From Saprospiraceae bacterium (GTDB taxonomy: Bacteria > Bacteroidota > Bacteroidia > Chitinophagales > Saprospiraceae): a DNA stretch of 64,000 nt. The stretch's first letter is position 1. Each line of letters begins with the position of its first letter. The notes beneath the pieces were generated by a model, which did not search any database, was not told where the DNA came from, and worked only from the letters and a program-made list of their open reading frames with translations. The position numbers and the translations under genes are program-made. This document shows, in pieces, positions 8,340 to 17,484 of the stretch. The stretch is from positions 38,382-102,381 of the forward strand of contig JABSSL010000006.1 in the NCBI GenBank assembly GCA_013214355.1, written 5' to 3'.

Positions 8340-9818
8340 TTAATTTTTACCTCTTACAAAAAAAGGAATTTGCCAGTTCTCCAATTGATCTATACAATAG
8401 CCCTCAGGTGATTTAGTGGGGTTCCTGATGAAGTCTAGTATAATCTCTTGCCCACAGTTTTGATTGAATACCCCATGCCCGACCTTCAGCAATTGTACGT
8501 ATTGAGCTTGGGTGAAATTTGGCAATAATAACTCAGTATAAGCAGGAGGGGTAGTAGGGTCATAGCTACCTACCAGGAAAAGACTAGGAATATCAGAGGA
8601 AACCGGTTTTGCCTCATCTGGAAATTTGTGGAACCGCTTGTCCTGTACGAAGTAGGGAAGATAGCCATCCAGCACTTCATAAGTATTCAAATGATCCGGT
8701 CTCTGTGCCTGAATCAAGCTATCATTTTGATATATCTTATAGTCATTCATGTAGTTGAGAAAGCCAGGGGCATTGAAGGCCTCGAGTACAGTGCTGCGCA
8801 TCTCATGTCGGTTGATTAGGCGGCGGAGCATGGCTGATTTACGCCCAATGAGTGCTTCCAAGAAGAAGGGAAGAAACCCGAAATTATTTTCTTCATACAG
8901 TTGATTATAAACGAGTGCGTTGACCTCTTGCTTGTTGAGGAATGCCCTTGGCAAGCCAGGTAACTTTAGAACTAGGGGTTGTTCATCCAGCGTTTTCAGG
9001 AAAGCTAGGAATCGGTCCTTCAAATTGGGGTAAGCGGTTCGGCAAGTGGGATCTGCTAAGCAATGATTAAAAATCCGATCGAGGCTCTGCTGGTAATTGT
9101 GAAATCCATCCAAAATAATGGGGTGGCCAATTGGGACGGTAGAATCAAAAATGGCCGACCGAATGCTAACCGTGGCATTCCGCATGAAACTCTGGATCGT
9201 ACGCGTTCCGCCGGAAGTACCAAAGAGATTATAGCTATCGTAGGGTAAGCGTTCTGCTAGTAAGTTGGCATCGCGACTACGGTTATCGGTTCCGTATTGG
9301 GTGAAGTCAATCCCTTCTGCCCTCAAGTCATCTAAGCATTGGTCGAAGCGCTGTACCTGCCAGCTTGTATAATCCTCGTGAGATTTATCCTTCAGTAGGT
9401 ACTGGAACACTTCCTCTTCAATGCTGGGGCAGATACTTGGGGAGGAATAACCGAGTCCTCGATAATCATACAGAATAATATCCCGCTCCTCTCCCAAAAA
9501 GTGATCGCTGAAATAATGGATATGTCGCAGAATGGAAGATCCCCATCCGCCAGCAAAGATGATTACAGCATCGGAGGGAGCAGGTTGCTGCCTGGCTTTG
9601 ATGATGGCAAAGGCGACGTCTAGAAGACGACTTGGCATTTGTGTTTGGTAATTCTCGGGTACTTTGATGATCCCGAAGCGTATTCTGGCTTGATCAATGT
9701 CGGAGCAATCGCTGGATAGGCATTTTTCCCATTCGATGTCTCCTGGTTTTTGACCCCATACATCTCTAAAGGAAAGGCAGAGAAGAATAGCGAGTAAGAG
9801 GGTTAGGTGATTTTTCAT
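8340..9818 (-). CDS. Secreted alpha/beta hydrolase, peptidase S33 / TAP-like
   Basis: A 492-residue protein with a signal peptide (cleavage after about residue 22, VWG-Q). The alpha/beta-hydrolase core shows the oxyanion stretch IIFAGGWGSS, the DIILYDYRGLGYSS strand and loop, and the nucleophile elbow FGTSGGT (Ser202). Near the C-terminus are the acid and His of the triad (LVGSYDPTTPP and KVGHGVF), in a layout like the TAP-like C-terminal domain of tripeptidyl or prolyl aminopeptidases of family S33. It is probably a periplasmic or outer-membrane-associated peptidase or esterase. The substrate is not predictable. It is monocistronic. Confidence 0.85.
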   Translation of the reverse strand: MKNHLTLLLAILLCLSFRDVWGQKPGDIEWEKCLSSDCSDIDQARIRFGIIKVPENYQTQMPSRLLDVAFAIIKARQQPAPSDAVIIFAGGWGSSILRHIHYFSDHFLGEERDIILYDYRGLGYSSPSICPSIEEEVFQYLLKDKSHEDYTSWQVQRFDQCLDDLRAEGIDFTQYGTDNRSRDANLLAERLPYDSYNLFGTSGGTRTIQSFMRNATVSIRSAIFDSTVPIGHPIILDGFHNYQQSLDRIFNHCLADPTCRTAYPNLKDRFLAFLKTLDEQPLVLKLPGLPRAFLNKQEVNALVYNQLYEENNFGFLPFFLEALIGRKSAMLRRLINRHEMRSTVLEAFNAPGFLNYMNDYKIYQNDSLIQAQRPDHLNTYEVLDGYLPYFVQDKRFHKFPDEAKPVSSDIPSLFLVGSYDPTTPPAYTELLLPNFTQAQYVQLLKVGHGVFNQNCGQEIILDFIRNPTKSPEGYCIDQLENWQIPFFVRGKN

Positions 9819-10118
9819 GTCGGTGTTGGGTTTAATTTGGTGGTTGGTTCTTTAGTTTTAACCTCCAACGTTCTTCTCCTATTTTCTTGTAGGCGGACTT
9901 TAAGGAGCTACGCTGACGGTGAACTGATTTAAACTTATTCATCTGGACTGCGGCCTAAAGCCTTGAATCTCCTGATCTTCAGCTTTTTTTCGTCCCAGAC
10001 CTTCCAGGTATGAAACTCAAAAAGAGCTTCGCCAGTAAATCCAATGCTTTGACCTCGTCGACAGCCAATAAGTTTGAATCAGTTCTGTGTATATTTGCAT
10101 GCACACATCTTTACAAGT
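9819..10118. other. 300-bp intergenic region with repeat-derived block
   Basis: Divergent region between the S33 hydrolase and the FAD oxidase. Positions 9979-10031 align over about 55 bp with the interior of the MITE-like element at 47369: CTTCAGCTTTTT, then 38-39 bp later CTCAAAAAGAGCTTCG (10016-10031 here, 47464-47479 there). Minus-strand codons from about 10077 down to 9942 stay open for about 47 triplets but have no ATG and are not called a gene. Confidence 0.5.
10090..10097 (+). promoter_or_regulatory. Bacteroidota -7 promoter element (TATATTTG)
   Basis: TATATTTG matches the TAnnTTTG -7 consensus and lies 22 bp before the ATG at 10119. No TTTG at the usual 19-21 bp further upstream was found, so only half of the promoter is supported. 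It falls inside a longer TTG-started reading frame and argues for the ATG start. Confidence 0.45.
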
Positions 10119-11402
10119 ATGAAAAACTGGTCTGGCTATCTACAATGGAATCCTACAGAAGTCGCTTACCCCGATAGTGAAGCGGCTATCCAGCAATTGG
10201 TGAAAAGAGCAGTCGAGCAAAAAAAGAAAGTACGTGTGATCGGCGCTGGACACTCCTTCACACCTCTTTGCAAAACGGATGAAATCTTGATCAGCCTGGA
10301 CAAGTTTCAGGGCTTAATCGAGGTGGATAAGGAGAATAGCCTAGCCACGGTTAAGGCGGGCACTCGCTTGTATATTCTAGGCGAATTACTGGCGGAGCAG
10401 GGGCTGGCCATGGAAAACCTGGGAGATATCGATCGCCAATCCATTGCTGGGACGATCAGTACGGGGACCCATGGAACAGGAAAGTCTCTGGGAACCATCA
10501 GCACCCAAGTAACTGCCTTGTCTTTGGTGAATGGGAAAGGAGAATTAGTCCACTGTTCGAAAACGGAGAATCCGGATCTATTTAAAGCAGCCCAGGTGTC
10601 GCTAGGAGCATTGGGCATCATCACGAGCATTACCCTGCGTTGCATTCCTGCCTATCGCTTAGCCTTACAAAACAGAAAGGAAGAATTACAAGCCGTGTTG
10701 GTTAGCTTGGACGAGCGCTGGGAGAACAACCGCAATTTCGAGTTCTATTGGTTTCCCTACACGGAAATGGCCTGGACCAAAAGTTCGAATCTTGTCGAAG
10801 ATCAACCCGACAAGAACTCCTGGCTCAACTATTTCACCGAGTACGTCTTAGAGAACTACGCCTATAAAGTATTATGTGAGTTGGCCTATGCTTTTCCTTC
10901 CATGAATGAAAGGGTATCTAAAATATCAGCCGCCTCAATCACGAATGTGAAGAAAGTCTATCAAAGCCACAAAGTATACGCTACCCAGCGCCTAGTGAAG
11001 TTCAACGAGATGGAGTACAATGTACCGGCTGAAGCCTATCCAGAAGTCTTCAAAGAGGTGCGCCGGGTAGTAAATAGCCGAAAATTCAATATTCATTTCC
11101 CGATTGAAAACCGGATCGTAAAGCAAGACGATATCTATATGAGTCCGGCTCATGGCCGCGAATCCATCTACATCGCCTGTCACGCCTACAACAAGAAAGA
11201 TCCAAAACCTTACTTCAAGGCTCTCGAGGAAATATTCAGAGCGCACGAGGGTCGACCACACTGGGGAAAAATGAACACCCTCACGCCTCAGGACATTGCA
11301 GCGCTCTATCCCAAGTTTGATACCTTTTTGGAGCATCGCAATGCACAAGATCCAGATCGTATTTTTACTAATCCTTACCTGGAAAAACTATTTGGGAATT
11401 AA
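10119..11402 (+). CDS. FAD-linked sugar-lactone oxidase (D-arabinono-1,4-lactone oxidase type)
   Basis: A 427-residue protein of the VAO/PCMH flavoprotein family. The N-terminal FAD domain has VIGAGHSFTPL and STGTHGTGK, whose His region is where FAD attaches covalently or docks in aldonolactone oxidases. The C-terminal half matches the ALO domain (FNEMEYNVPAEA, ending DPDRIFTNPYLEKLFG). Relatives oxidise L-gulono- or D-arabinono-lactones, xylitol or similar polyols. I chose ATG 10119 over an upstream TTG at 10074 because the protein then begins with the conserved NWSGYLQWNP motif and a -7 promoter element lies just before it. The PLP enzyme follows 108 bp later, possibly cotranscribed. Confidence 0.87.
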   Translation: MKNWSGYLQWNPTEVAYPDSEAAIQQLVKRAVEQKKKVRVIGAGHSFTPLCKTDEILISLDKFQGLIEVDKENSLATVKAGTRLYILGELLAEQGLAMENLGDIDRQSIAGTISTGTHGTGKSLGTISTQVTALSLVNGKGELVHCSKTENPDLFKAAQVSLGALGIITSITLRCIPAYRLALQNRKEELQAVLVSLDERWENNRNFEFYWFPYTEMAWTKSSNLVEDQPDKNSWLNYFTEYVLENYAYKVLCELAYAFPSMNERVSKISAASITNVKKVYQSHKVYATQRLVKFNEMEYNVPAEAYPEVFKEVRRVVNSRKFNIHFPIENRIVKQDDIYMSPAHGRESIYIACHAYNKKDPKPYFKALEEIFRAHEGRPHWGKMNTLTPQDIAALYPKFDTFLEHRNAQDPDRIFTNPYLEKLFGN

Positions 11403-11516
11403 ATGACGAAGCAGCACTGCAAACATCCGAAGTTTAACCGAGCCCAGTCCAAGGAAACTTCGAATGTTTAGCCCCTGCCTTTTAAACTATCAAAGAACCC
11501 TTAACTCAAAGTGGAG

Positions 11517-12728
11517 ATGGAACATGGAAAAGATTATTTCCAAGCATTGAATGAAGAACTCAAGCGGTATAAGAATGCGGTTCCTCGTTTAGTCATTGAT
11601 CTGGATGCGCTGGATGAAAATATTGAAGGGCTACAAAAATCCTTGAAAGCTGGCGTCGACTTCCGCTTAGTGGTTAAGTCATTGCCTAGCCCTCAATTGA
11701 TTCAATACTTGCAACAAAAGCTGCCAACGGAAAGGTTGATGGTATTTCACCAGCCCTTTTTGACCCAACTGTTGCCATTGCTAGGGGGAAATGCAGATGT
11801 ACTATTGGGTAAACCCATGCCCGCACAAACGCTCCAGTACTTCTACGAAACGATACCCACCAAAGCAGCAGCTTTCGATCCCTTTGCTCAAATCCAATGG
11901 TTGGTAGATACCCAAGATCGCCTAGCGCAATACTTAGCTTTAGCAAAGAACAAGGGCTGGAAGTTAAAGGTGAATCTAGAGATTGACGTAGGGCTGCACC
12001 GGGGCGGCTTTGCTGATTTGGCTTCCTTTGAATCGGCCCTCGCTCTTCTGGCACAAAACCCAGACACACTGACCCTAAGCGGATTGATGGGATATGATCC
12101 CCATGTGGTAAAGTTGCCCAAGGTATTGCGATCTAAGGAAAAGGCTTTCGAGTTGATGTGTTTGTCTTATCAGTCTTATGTCGATCTTTTGAAAGATAAA
12201 TATCCGAAATTGTGGACCGATGAGTTGATCCTAAACGGCGCGGGAAGCCCTACGATTACCCTCCATCATTCACCCCTCTCCCCCTTAAATGATTGGTCGG
12301 CGGGCTCCTGTTTGGTGAAACCCAGTTCCTTTGATATTCCAAGCTTGGAAGCCTACCGTCCTGCCAGTTATATTACTACACCGGTGCTGAAGAAACTAGA
12401 GGGAACGACTATTCCCGCTATTGAACGGTTCAAGGGCGTTTTGAATGCTTTGGATGGAAGTAACAAGAATTCCTACTTCATCTACGGAGGATATTGGAAA
12501 GCTGATTACCATTATCCTTTCGGCTTAAAGGAAAACAAACTATTTGGAACTTCTACAAATCAATCCATGGTTAATGCTCCAGAGGGGAGCGGTCTAGGTG
12601 TAGATGACTTTGTTTTCCTGCGCCCAAAACAAAGTGAGTTTGTCTTCCTTCAATTCGGTAAAATCCTAGCGATCAGAGACCGCAAAATCGTCGATGAATG
12701 GGATATCTTTCAAGCGGATAATGGTTAG
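11517..12728 (+). CDS. PLP fold-type III enzyme (D-threonine aldolase / D-serine dehydratase-like)
   Basis: A protein of about 403 residues with an alanine-racemase-type TIM barrel at the N-terminus: PRLVIDLDALDENI followed by LVVKSLPSPQ, where Lys54 is the expected Schiff-base lysine. Further barrel strands (LKVNLEIDVGLHRGG, TLSGLMGYDPHV) follow. The C-terminal part (GVDDFVFLRPKQSE, LQFGKILAIRDRKIVDEW) resembles the zinc-containing DSD1-like domain, placing it with D-threonine aldolases and D-serine dehydratases rather than true alanine racemases. The start is ATG 11517; GTG at 11511 in the same frame is an alternative. It sits after the FAD lactone oxidase and overlaps the convergent SDR gene by 4 bp. 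Substrate unproven. Confidence 0.83.
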   Translation: MEHGKDYFQALNEELKRYKNAVPRLVIDLDALDENIEGLQKSLKAGVDFRLVVKSLPSPQLIQYLQQKLPTERLMVFHQPFLTQLLPLLGGNADVLLGKPMPAQTLQYFYETIPTKAAAFDPFAQIQWLVDTQDRLAQYLALAKNKGWKLKVNLEIDVGLHRGGFADLASFESALALLAQNPDTLTLSGLMGYDPHVVKLPKVLRSKEKAFELMCLSYQSYVDLLKDKYPKLWTDELILNGAGSPTITLHHSPLSPLNDWSAGSCLVKPSSFDIPSLEAYRPASYITTPVLKKLEGTTIPAIERFKGVLNALDGSNKNSYFIYGGYWKADYHYPFGLKENKLFGTSTNQSMVNAPEGSGLGVDDFVFLRPKQSEFVFLQFGKILAIRDRKIVDEWDIFQADNG

Positions 12729-13519
12729 ATTATTCCACCCATACTTCCACCATCCACTTTGATCGTAGCTCCGTTCGTAGCGGCAGCCAATGGACTGCTT
12801 AAGTAAGTAATCGTACTCGCTACCTCATCCACCGTAGCAAATCGCTGCAACAAAGAGCTCGTTCGGACCTCTGCAAAGAAGGCAGCCTCAACGGCTTCTA
12901 CGGATTTCCCCTCCTTTGCCGCCGCATCAGCAAGGAATTGCTCCGCGCCCTCGGATAGGGTAGAGCCAGGGGCAACCGTATTGACAGTCACAGCGGTGCC
13001 CTTAGTGAGCTGAGCCAGGCCACGAGAAATGGCGAGTAAAGCCGTTTTGGTCATGCTGTAGGCAATTAGATCAGCTGGCACCAAGGTGGCGCATTCACTG
13101 GAAATAAATAGGATTCGGCCCCAGTTTCGTTCCAACATCCCCGGTAGATAATGCCGAGAAAGACGCACGGCACTCATTACATTTACATCAAATTGGCGGT
13201 ACCAATCCTCATCCTTCATATCAAAGAAGGAAGTGGAGGTGTAGATGCCTACATTATTGATGAGGACATCGATCGCGGGCAGTTCAGTAAACAATCTTTC
13301 CACTTCTTCAGGCTTGCCCAAATCAGCAGCTATGCCGCTGACTTGTTCTGCCTCGAATTCTTGTTGCAATTTGGCTAGGGCTGTCTCTACCCCTTTTGCC
13401 GAGCGACCATTGATGATCACTTTAACTCCTTCTTTTAGTAGACTACGAGCCGTTGCAAATCCAATGCCAGCCGTGGAGCCTGAGATGAAGGCTGTTTTTT
13501 CTTTTATTTTAAGATCCAT
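12725..13519 (-). CDS. SDR-family oxidoreductase
   Basis: A 264-residue classical short-chain dehydrogenase/reductase. The cofactor motif is GSTAGIG (residues 14-20), followed by the NNVG strand and the catalytic Ser plus YSMTK (Tyr and Lys four residues apart). VAPGST and the C-terminal YLSSPLAAATNGATIKVDGGS are typical of the 3-oxoacyl reductase/sugar dehydrogenase branch. It is the last gene of a three-gene minus-strand set with the symporter (9 bp gap) and the phytanoyl-CoA dioxygenase-like enzyme. A catabolic step on the imported compound is the likely role, by context only. Confidence 0.9.
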   Translation of the reverse strand: MDLKIKEKTAFISGSTAGIGFATARSLLKEGVKVIINGRSAKGVETALAKLQQEFEAEQVSGIAADLGKPEEVERLFTELPAIDVLINNVGIYTSTSFFDMKDEDWYRQFDVNVMSAVRLSRHYLPGMLERNWGRILFISSECATLVPADLIAYSMTKTALLAISRGLAQLTKGTAVTVNTVAPGSTLSEGAEQFLADAAAKEGKSVEAVEAAFFAEVRTSSLLQRFATVDEVASTITYLSSPLAAATNGATIKVDGGSMGGII

Positions 13520-13528
13520 GATTCTGAT

Positions 13529-15205
13529 TTAAGCGATTCCCCAAGGACTAAAAATCAACCATAGCATTAGGACTAAACCAATCAAAACGACAGTGAGTAT
13601 AGCATCAGTACTCCATTGCCGACTAGCAGTACCGTCTCTTTCCTGGAAGGTAACCAAGGAAAGATCTTTGTCTACTGGAGCGGTAGTGAATTTACTCACC
13701 AACATTAAAATAGCTGCACAAAGAATAAATAGGAATAAGGCAAAGTGTAAGAAATTAATGCCTAAGAAAAGACTTAGGAAGGAGCCATCTGCAACGGCCA
13801 AACTTCCTTCATTACTCATAAATTCGGTCACTAATCGGATCAAACCGATTATAAATCCTGACCACAGGGCCACGATCGCCCCTCGGGCATTGATCCATTT
13901 GTAGAAAAGGCCGAACAAGAAAACGGCCGCGATCGGAGGAGAGATATAAGCCTGTACACTTTGTAGATAATGGAAAATGCCCCCACCCATTAGCGCTTTC
14001 ATAAATGGGATCCACCCTAAACTTACAATCACCAATACTACCGTAGCCAACTGCCCAAAGCGCACCAGATCCTTCTCCGTAGCATTCGGCCGCATTTGCT
14101 GGTAGAAGTCTATCGTTAGTAGGGTAGAGCTAGAATTAAAAGCTGATGAAAGTGAACTCATCAGTGCCGCCAATAATCCGGCTATGGCTAGGCCCTTTAT
14201 ACCAACAGGAAGAAAAGTGGTAATCATGGTAGGCAGTGCCTGATCCGCATTATCCATGGAAAAGCTGATCACGCCTTTCTGCATCAAGGCATAAGCAATC
14301 ACGCCGGGAATAAAGAAGATAAAAACAGGTAATAACTTCAGGTAGCCAGCAAAAAGTGCTCCTTTTCTGGCATTGGACACGTCTTTAGCCGACAAGGTAC
14401 GCTGAACAATATATTGATCCGTACACCAATACCACACCCCTAGAATGGGTGCCCCGAACAGCATACCGGTCCAAGGGTATTCCGTGTCGGACATTGGTCG
14501 CCACAGGTTGAAGAAACTATCTACAGATGGATTTCCACTTTCCTGTGCCGCTACTGTTAGCGTATCTACCATTTCATTCCATCCACCCAACTGATACAAG
14601 CCAAAAAAGGTGACGGCTAGGGTCCCGAGAAGTAGGATAAATGCCTGTACCATGTCTGTATAGATCACGGCTTTCAGTCCTCCTAAAACCGTGTAGAACC
14701 CGGTAGCAATAACCGTGATGATAGCTCCGGTCCAGAAGGGGATGCCTATCGTTTCGAAGACAAGTGCTCCCGCAAAGATGATCAAGGAGATCTTGGTGAT
14801 TACGTATGCGAGAATGGAGACGATGGATAAGTAGTTTCGGCAGGCCTTGGAGTAGCGTTTCTCCAAGAATTCTGGCATAGTATATACGCCTGTACGCAGA
14901 TAGAATGGGACGAAGACCCAGCCCAGGAGAATCAAAACCAGTGCGGCTAGAATCTCAAAATTAGCCATGGGCATATTCCCTCTGGCCCCTGCTCCGGATA
15001 CGCCTAGAATGATTTCTGAGCCGATATTGGAGGCGAATAAGGAGGCACCTACCACTAGCCAGCCTTGGCTTTTTCCCGCTAGAAAGTAATCTACTGAGGC
15101 GCCCGATTCTGATTTACTTCCGGCCGCCCATTTGGCGATCCATAGTATAATTCCGAAGTATACAAGTATAATTCCTATATCCAGTAACCCTAAGTGCTCT
15201 AGCAT
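13529..15205 (-). CDS. Sodium:solute symporter (SSS family)
   Basis: A 558-residue inner-membrane protein with about 14 hydrophobic segments and the SSS (SLC5-like) signatures: GASLFASNIGSE in TM2, GGLKAVIYTDMVQAF in TM6 and LAALMSSLSSAFNSSSTL near TM9. These contribute to the Na+ and substrate sites in vSGLT-type sugar transporters. The closest feel is the sodium/glucose or myo-inositol cotransporter subgroup common in Bacteroidota. It is flanked by a non-heme iron dioxygenase upstream and an SDR downstream in the same direction, and divergent from an AraC regulator, so it probably imports the inducer and substrate of this set. Confidence 0.92.
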   Translation of the reverse strand: MLEHLGLLDIGIILVYFGIILWIAKWAAGSKSESGASVDYFLAGKSQGWLVVGASLFASNIGSEIILGVSGAGARGNMPMANFEILAALVLILLGWVFVPFYLRTGVYTMPEFLEKRYSKACRNYLSIVSILAYVITKISLIIFAGALVFETIGIPFWTGAIITVIATGFYTVLGGLKAVIYTDMVQAFILLLGTLAVTFFGLYQLGGWNEMVDTLTVAAQESGNPSVDSFFNLWRPMSDTEYPWTGMLFGAPILGVWYWCTDQYIVQRTLSAKDVSNARKGALFAGYLKLLPVFIFFIPGVIAYALMQKGVISFSMDNADQALPTMITTFLPVGIKGLAIAGLLAALMSSLSSAFNSSSTLLTIDFYQQMRPNATEKDLVRFGQLATVVLVIVSLGWIPFMKALMGGGIFHYLQSVQAYISPPIAAVFLFGLFYKWINARGAIVALWSGFIIGLIRLVTEFMSNEGSLAVADGSFLSLFLGINFLHFALFLFILCAAILMLVSKFTTAPVDKDLSLVTFQERDGTASRQWSTDAILTVVLIGLVLMLWLIFSPWGIA

Positions 15206-15333
15206 GATGTTGTGATGTGTGTGAATGGTTGGCAGTTTGTATTCGTTTCATTTGGGTAGTTGTGGGTTACATATGGCACAGGTGGGTGCCGAAAACTTCG
15301 ACATCCACCTGGAAAGTAAGCTATGGGAAAAAA

Positions 15334-16317
15334 TTACCAGTTCTTTAATCCTAGTAGTTTTTCTCCTAGTTCCGATAATTTTGCGGTATCATATTTGGTT
15401 TGCTCCCAATTACGTGGATCGCCAGGGAAGGCATATCCTTCAGGAGCTACGCGGTTTTTCCAAGAATTGACACGCCATTCGCGTAATGCATCATTGTTTT
15501 CTTCAGCAGGCATCATTGAAATATACTGCGCGATCCGCACTTTATCTTTGGAGCGGTTGGCACGGATACCGTGGGGCTGACAGCTATTGAAAACGAGTAG
15601 GTCACCGGCTTCCATACTGACTTTTTGAATGTGGTCTTCAAAGCCACTGGTATCTGGCTGGAATCGATTTCTGTCTTCTGGCTGAGTGAGTTTCCAGGTA
15701 TCATAGGTGCGGAAAAGTTCCGGGATGCACTGGAAGCCGCCCATGTTCTCGTCTGTTTGATCCGATAAAGCGAGCACGCCTTGTACATTCTGAGGCTTGG
15801 TCTCAGGATCGTAATCCCAGTGGATAAAGGCTTTATATTCGTGGCCGGGGCGCATGGGGAAATTGAGGTTGGCACGGTCGATGGTTACCCACAATTTTTC
15901 GGTTCCCCAAATGTCAACAAATACGTCATATACTTTCTGCATCTGGCGATTGTTCCAGAGGTGTTGGTTATTGTAAACTTCCACCATTCCAGTACCCGCC
16001 AATTCCTTCATTTTTATTTCAGCTCTTGGCGACGTGTACCAAGTCGAAGGATCATCTGCCTTCTTTTCTTCAAATTCCCATAGGAATTCTGCTGTAGCCA
16101 ATGCCTGTTCTCTCGGTACCGCCTGCTTAATCACAATGTAGCCATTGTGCTTCCAGAAGGCCCATTGTTCTTCAGTCAATATACGTAGAGGCTCACCGTT
16201 TGGACGGTCATTTAATTTAATCTTACTGGTCTTGGCAGTCGATGGATTGCCAGGAATGTCTTTATGTGCATTGTTAGGAACCATAGTAGGTGCCATCGTT
16301 GGATTTGTATCTTTCAT
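15334..16317 (-). CDS. Phytanoyl-CoA dioxygenase (PhyH)-family protein
   Basis: A 327-residue Fe(II)/2-oxoglutarate dioxygenase of the PhyH family. The iron facial triad is readable as His166-x-Asp168 (FIHWDYD) and His249 (SCQPHGI), with Arg261 as candidate 2-oxoglutarate anchor. The hydrophobic N-terminal EEQWAFWKHNGYIVIKQA is the usual PhyH opening. Members hydroxylate lipids, ectoine or small metabolites in the cytoplasm. It is first in a minus-strand operon-like run before the SSS symporter and SDR, and divergent from the AraC regulator at 16472. A -7-like TATATTTG lies 35 bp upstream. Substrate unknown; a polyol or sugar-derived compound is plausible given the symporter. Confidence 0.88.
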   Translation of the reverse strand: MKDTNPTMAPTMVPNNAHKDIPGNPSTAKTSKIKLNDRPNGEPLRILTEEQWAFWKHNGYIVIKQAVPREQALATAEFLWEFEEKKADDPSTWYTSPRAEIKMKELAGTGMVEVYNNQHLWNNRQMQKVYDVFVDIWGTEKLWVTIDRANLNFPMRPGHEYKAFIHWDYDPETKPQNVQGVLALSDQTDENMGGFQCIPELFRTYDTWKLTQPEDRNRFQPDTSGFEDHIQKVSMEAGDLLVFNSCQPHGIRANRSKDKVRIAQYISMMPAEENNDALREWRVNSWKNRVAPEGYAFPGDPRNWEQTKYDTAKLSELGEKLLGLKNW

Positions 16318-16351
16318 CTTGTTAGATTTTTATTGTTCGTTGTTGATAGTA

Positions 16352-16359
16352 CAAATATA
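16352..16359 (-). promoter_or_regulatory. -7-like promoter element for PhyH operon
   Basis: On the minus strand this reads TATATTTG, matching TAnnTTTG, 35 bp before the PhyH start. No clear TTTG is found 19-21 bp upstream, which could reflect activator dependence on the divergent AraC protein; that is speculative. Confidence 0.4.
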
Positions 16360-16471
16360 GCGGACTGGATGGCCTCACTGCCAGCCTCATTTTGCTCATT
16401 TTTTGAATAATATTGACTATTTTGCCTCAGTAAGTTGTTATAATCATCTATTTTGGTCAAATATTGTCTAG

Positions 16472-17326
16472 TTGCGCACACAATTTGAAAATATACAGCC
16501 CGATGCAAATAGCTCTTTTCGCCTTTTGCATAATCCGAGGTTGAGTGACCTCTTCTACTGGCATTTTCATCCAGAATACGAATTGGTATACATTGATGGG
16601 GCCAATGGGACTCGACATGTGGGTGATCATGCCTCTCGTTACCAGGGCAGTGACTTGGTTTTGATTGGGTCTAATATTCCACACTTAAACTTTGATCATG
16701 GTGTGAAAACGGATTATGAAAAAGTAGTCCTACAAATTCAACTGAGTTTTAAGGAGGAGGTATTGGCTGCTGTGCCCGAATTAGAAACCATCAATAAACT
16801 GTTTACAGAATCTCAACACGGGATCGCTTTTACCGGGCAAACCAAAGCTGAAATTGGACAGCGACTTAAAGGTTTTCATCGACTATCTCCCTTTCGCCAG
16901 TTTTTAGAAGCCATCGATATCTTTCGGGAGTTGTCCTTAAGCGAGGAAAAGGAGTTATTGCACGATGCGCCTTATGTTAACCAATATAGCTTTAAGGAGC
17001 AGCAACGTCTTAGAGCCGTTTATGCCTTTATTGATCAAAACTACCAACGAAAAATAGAAGTTGATGAAGTAGCGGCACTATGTAATCTCAGCAAAGCCGC
17101 CTTTTGTCGATATTTTAAGAAAGCGGCTGGCAATACCTTTATCAATTTCCTGAACCAGTATCGTATTAGTAAGGCCAAACGATTATTATTGGTGGGAAAA
17201 AATGTCAGCGAGACTTGCTACGAATGCGGTTTTGAGAGCCTTTCTTATTTTAATCGCACTTTCAAACGGATTAGTGGCGAGAATCCAATGGCGTTTAAAC
17301 AACGGCATCTGCGTGGGCGGGCGTAA
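16472..17326 (+). CDS. AraC-family transcriptional regulator
   Basis: A protein of about 284 residues with an N-terminal cupin-like sensing domain (FYWHFHPEYELVYID, SDLVLIGSNIPHLNFD) and a C-terminal double helix-turn-helix (about 185-284, with VDEVAALCNLSKAAFCRYFKK and GFESLSYFNRTFKR). It is divergent from the PhyH-symporter-SDR set and is its likely regulator. The start is uncertain: the first possible codon is TTG at 16472, immediately preceded by an in-frame TAG, and no ATG occurs in the first part of the domain. The sequence from the first codons already looks like family sequence, so little can be missing. Confidence 0.87.
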   Translation: MRTQFENIQPDANSSFRLLHNPRLSDLFYWHFHPEYELVYIDGANGTRHVGDHASRYQGSDLVLIGSNIPHLNFDHGVKTDYEKVVLQIQLSFKEEVLAAVPELETINKLFTESQHGIAFTGQTKAEIGQRLKGFHRLSPFRQFLEAIDIFRELSLSEEKELLHDAPYVNQYSFKEQQRLRAVYAFIDQNYQRKIEVDEVAALCNLSKAAFCRYFKKAAGNTFINFLNQYRISKAKRLLLVGKNVSETCYECGFESLSYFNRTFKRISGENPMAFKQRHLRGRA

Positions 17327-17393
17327 TTTGGAAGAACTAGGAACAAGTTCTAACATTCAGTATGGAAAATCAATTCATAAGTGGGCTTAATTT

Positions 17394-17442
17394 CACTCCT
17401 TCAGTCTTCCATTTTAGGTCTGGTCTGGAGACTGAAGGAGTG
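17394..17442. terminator. Bidirectional terminator between AraC and LamG genes
   Basis: CACTCCTTCAGTCT (17394-17407) and AGACTGAAGGAGTG (17429-17442) form a perfect 14-bp stem between two converging genes (stops at 17326 + and 17485 -). Confidence 0.75.
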
Positions 17443-17484
17443 CTTACATTGATTGTGTCTAAGTAGCGTGAGACTACTGAGTAC

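Noticed and set aside
9942..10078. Small minus-strand gene upstream of the FAD oxidase
   Set aside because: About 47 open codons but no ATG, GTG or TTG start at a sensible place; part of the sequence is explained by similarity to the 47-kb element.
10074..10118. Upstream TTG start for the FAD oxidase
   Set aside because: The added 15 residues are unlike the family and overlap a promoter-like TATATTTG.
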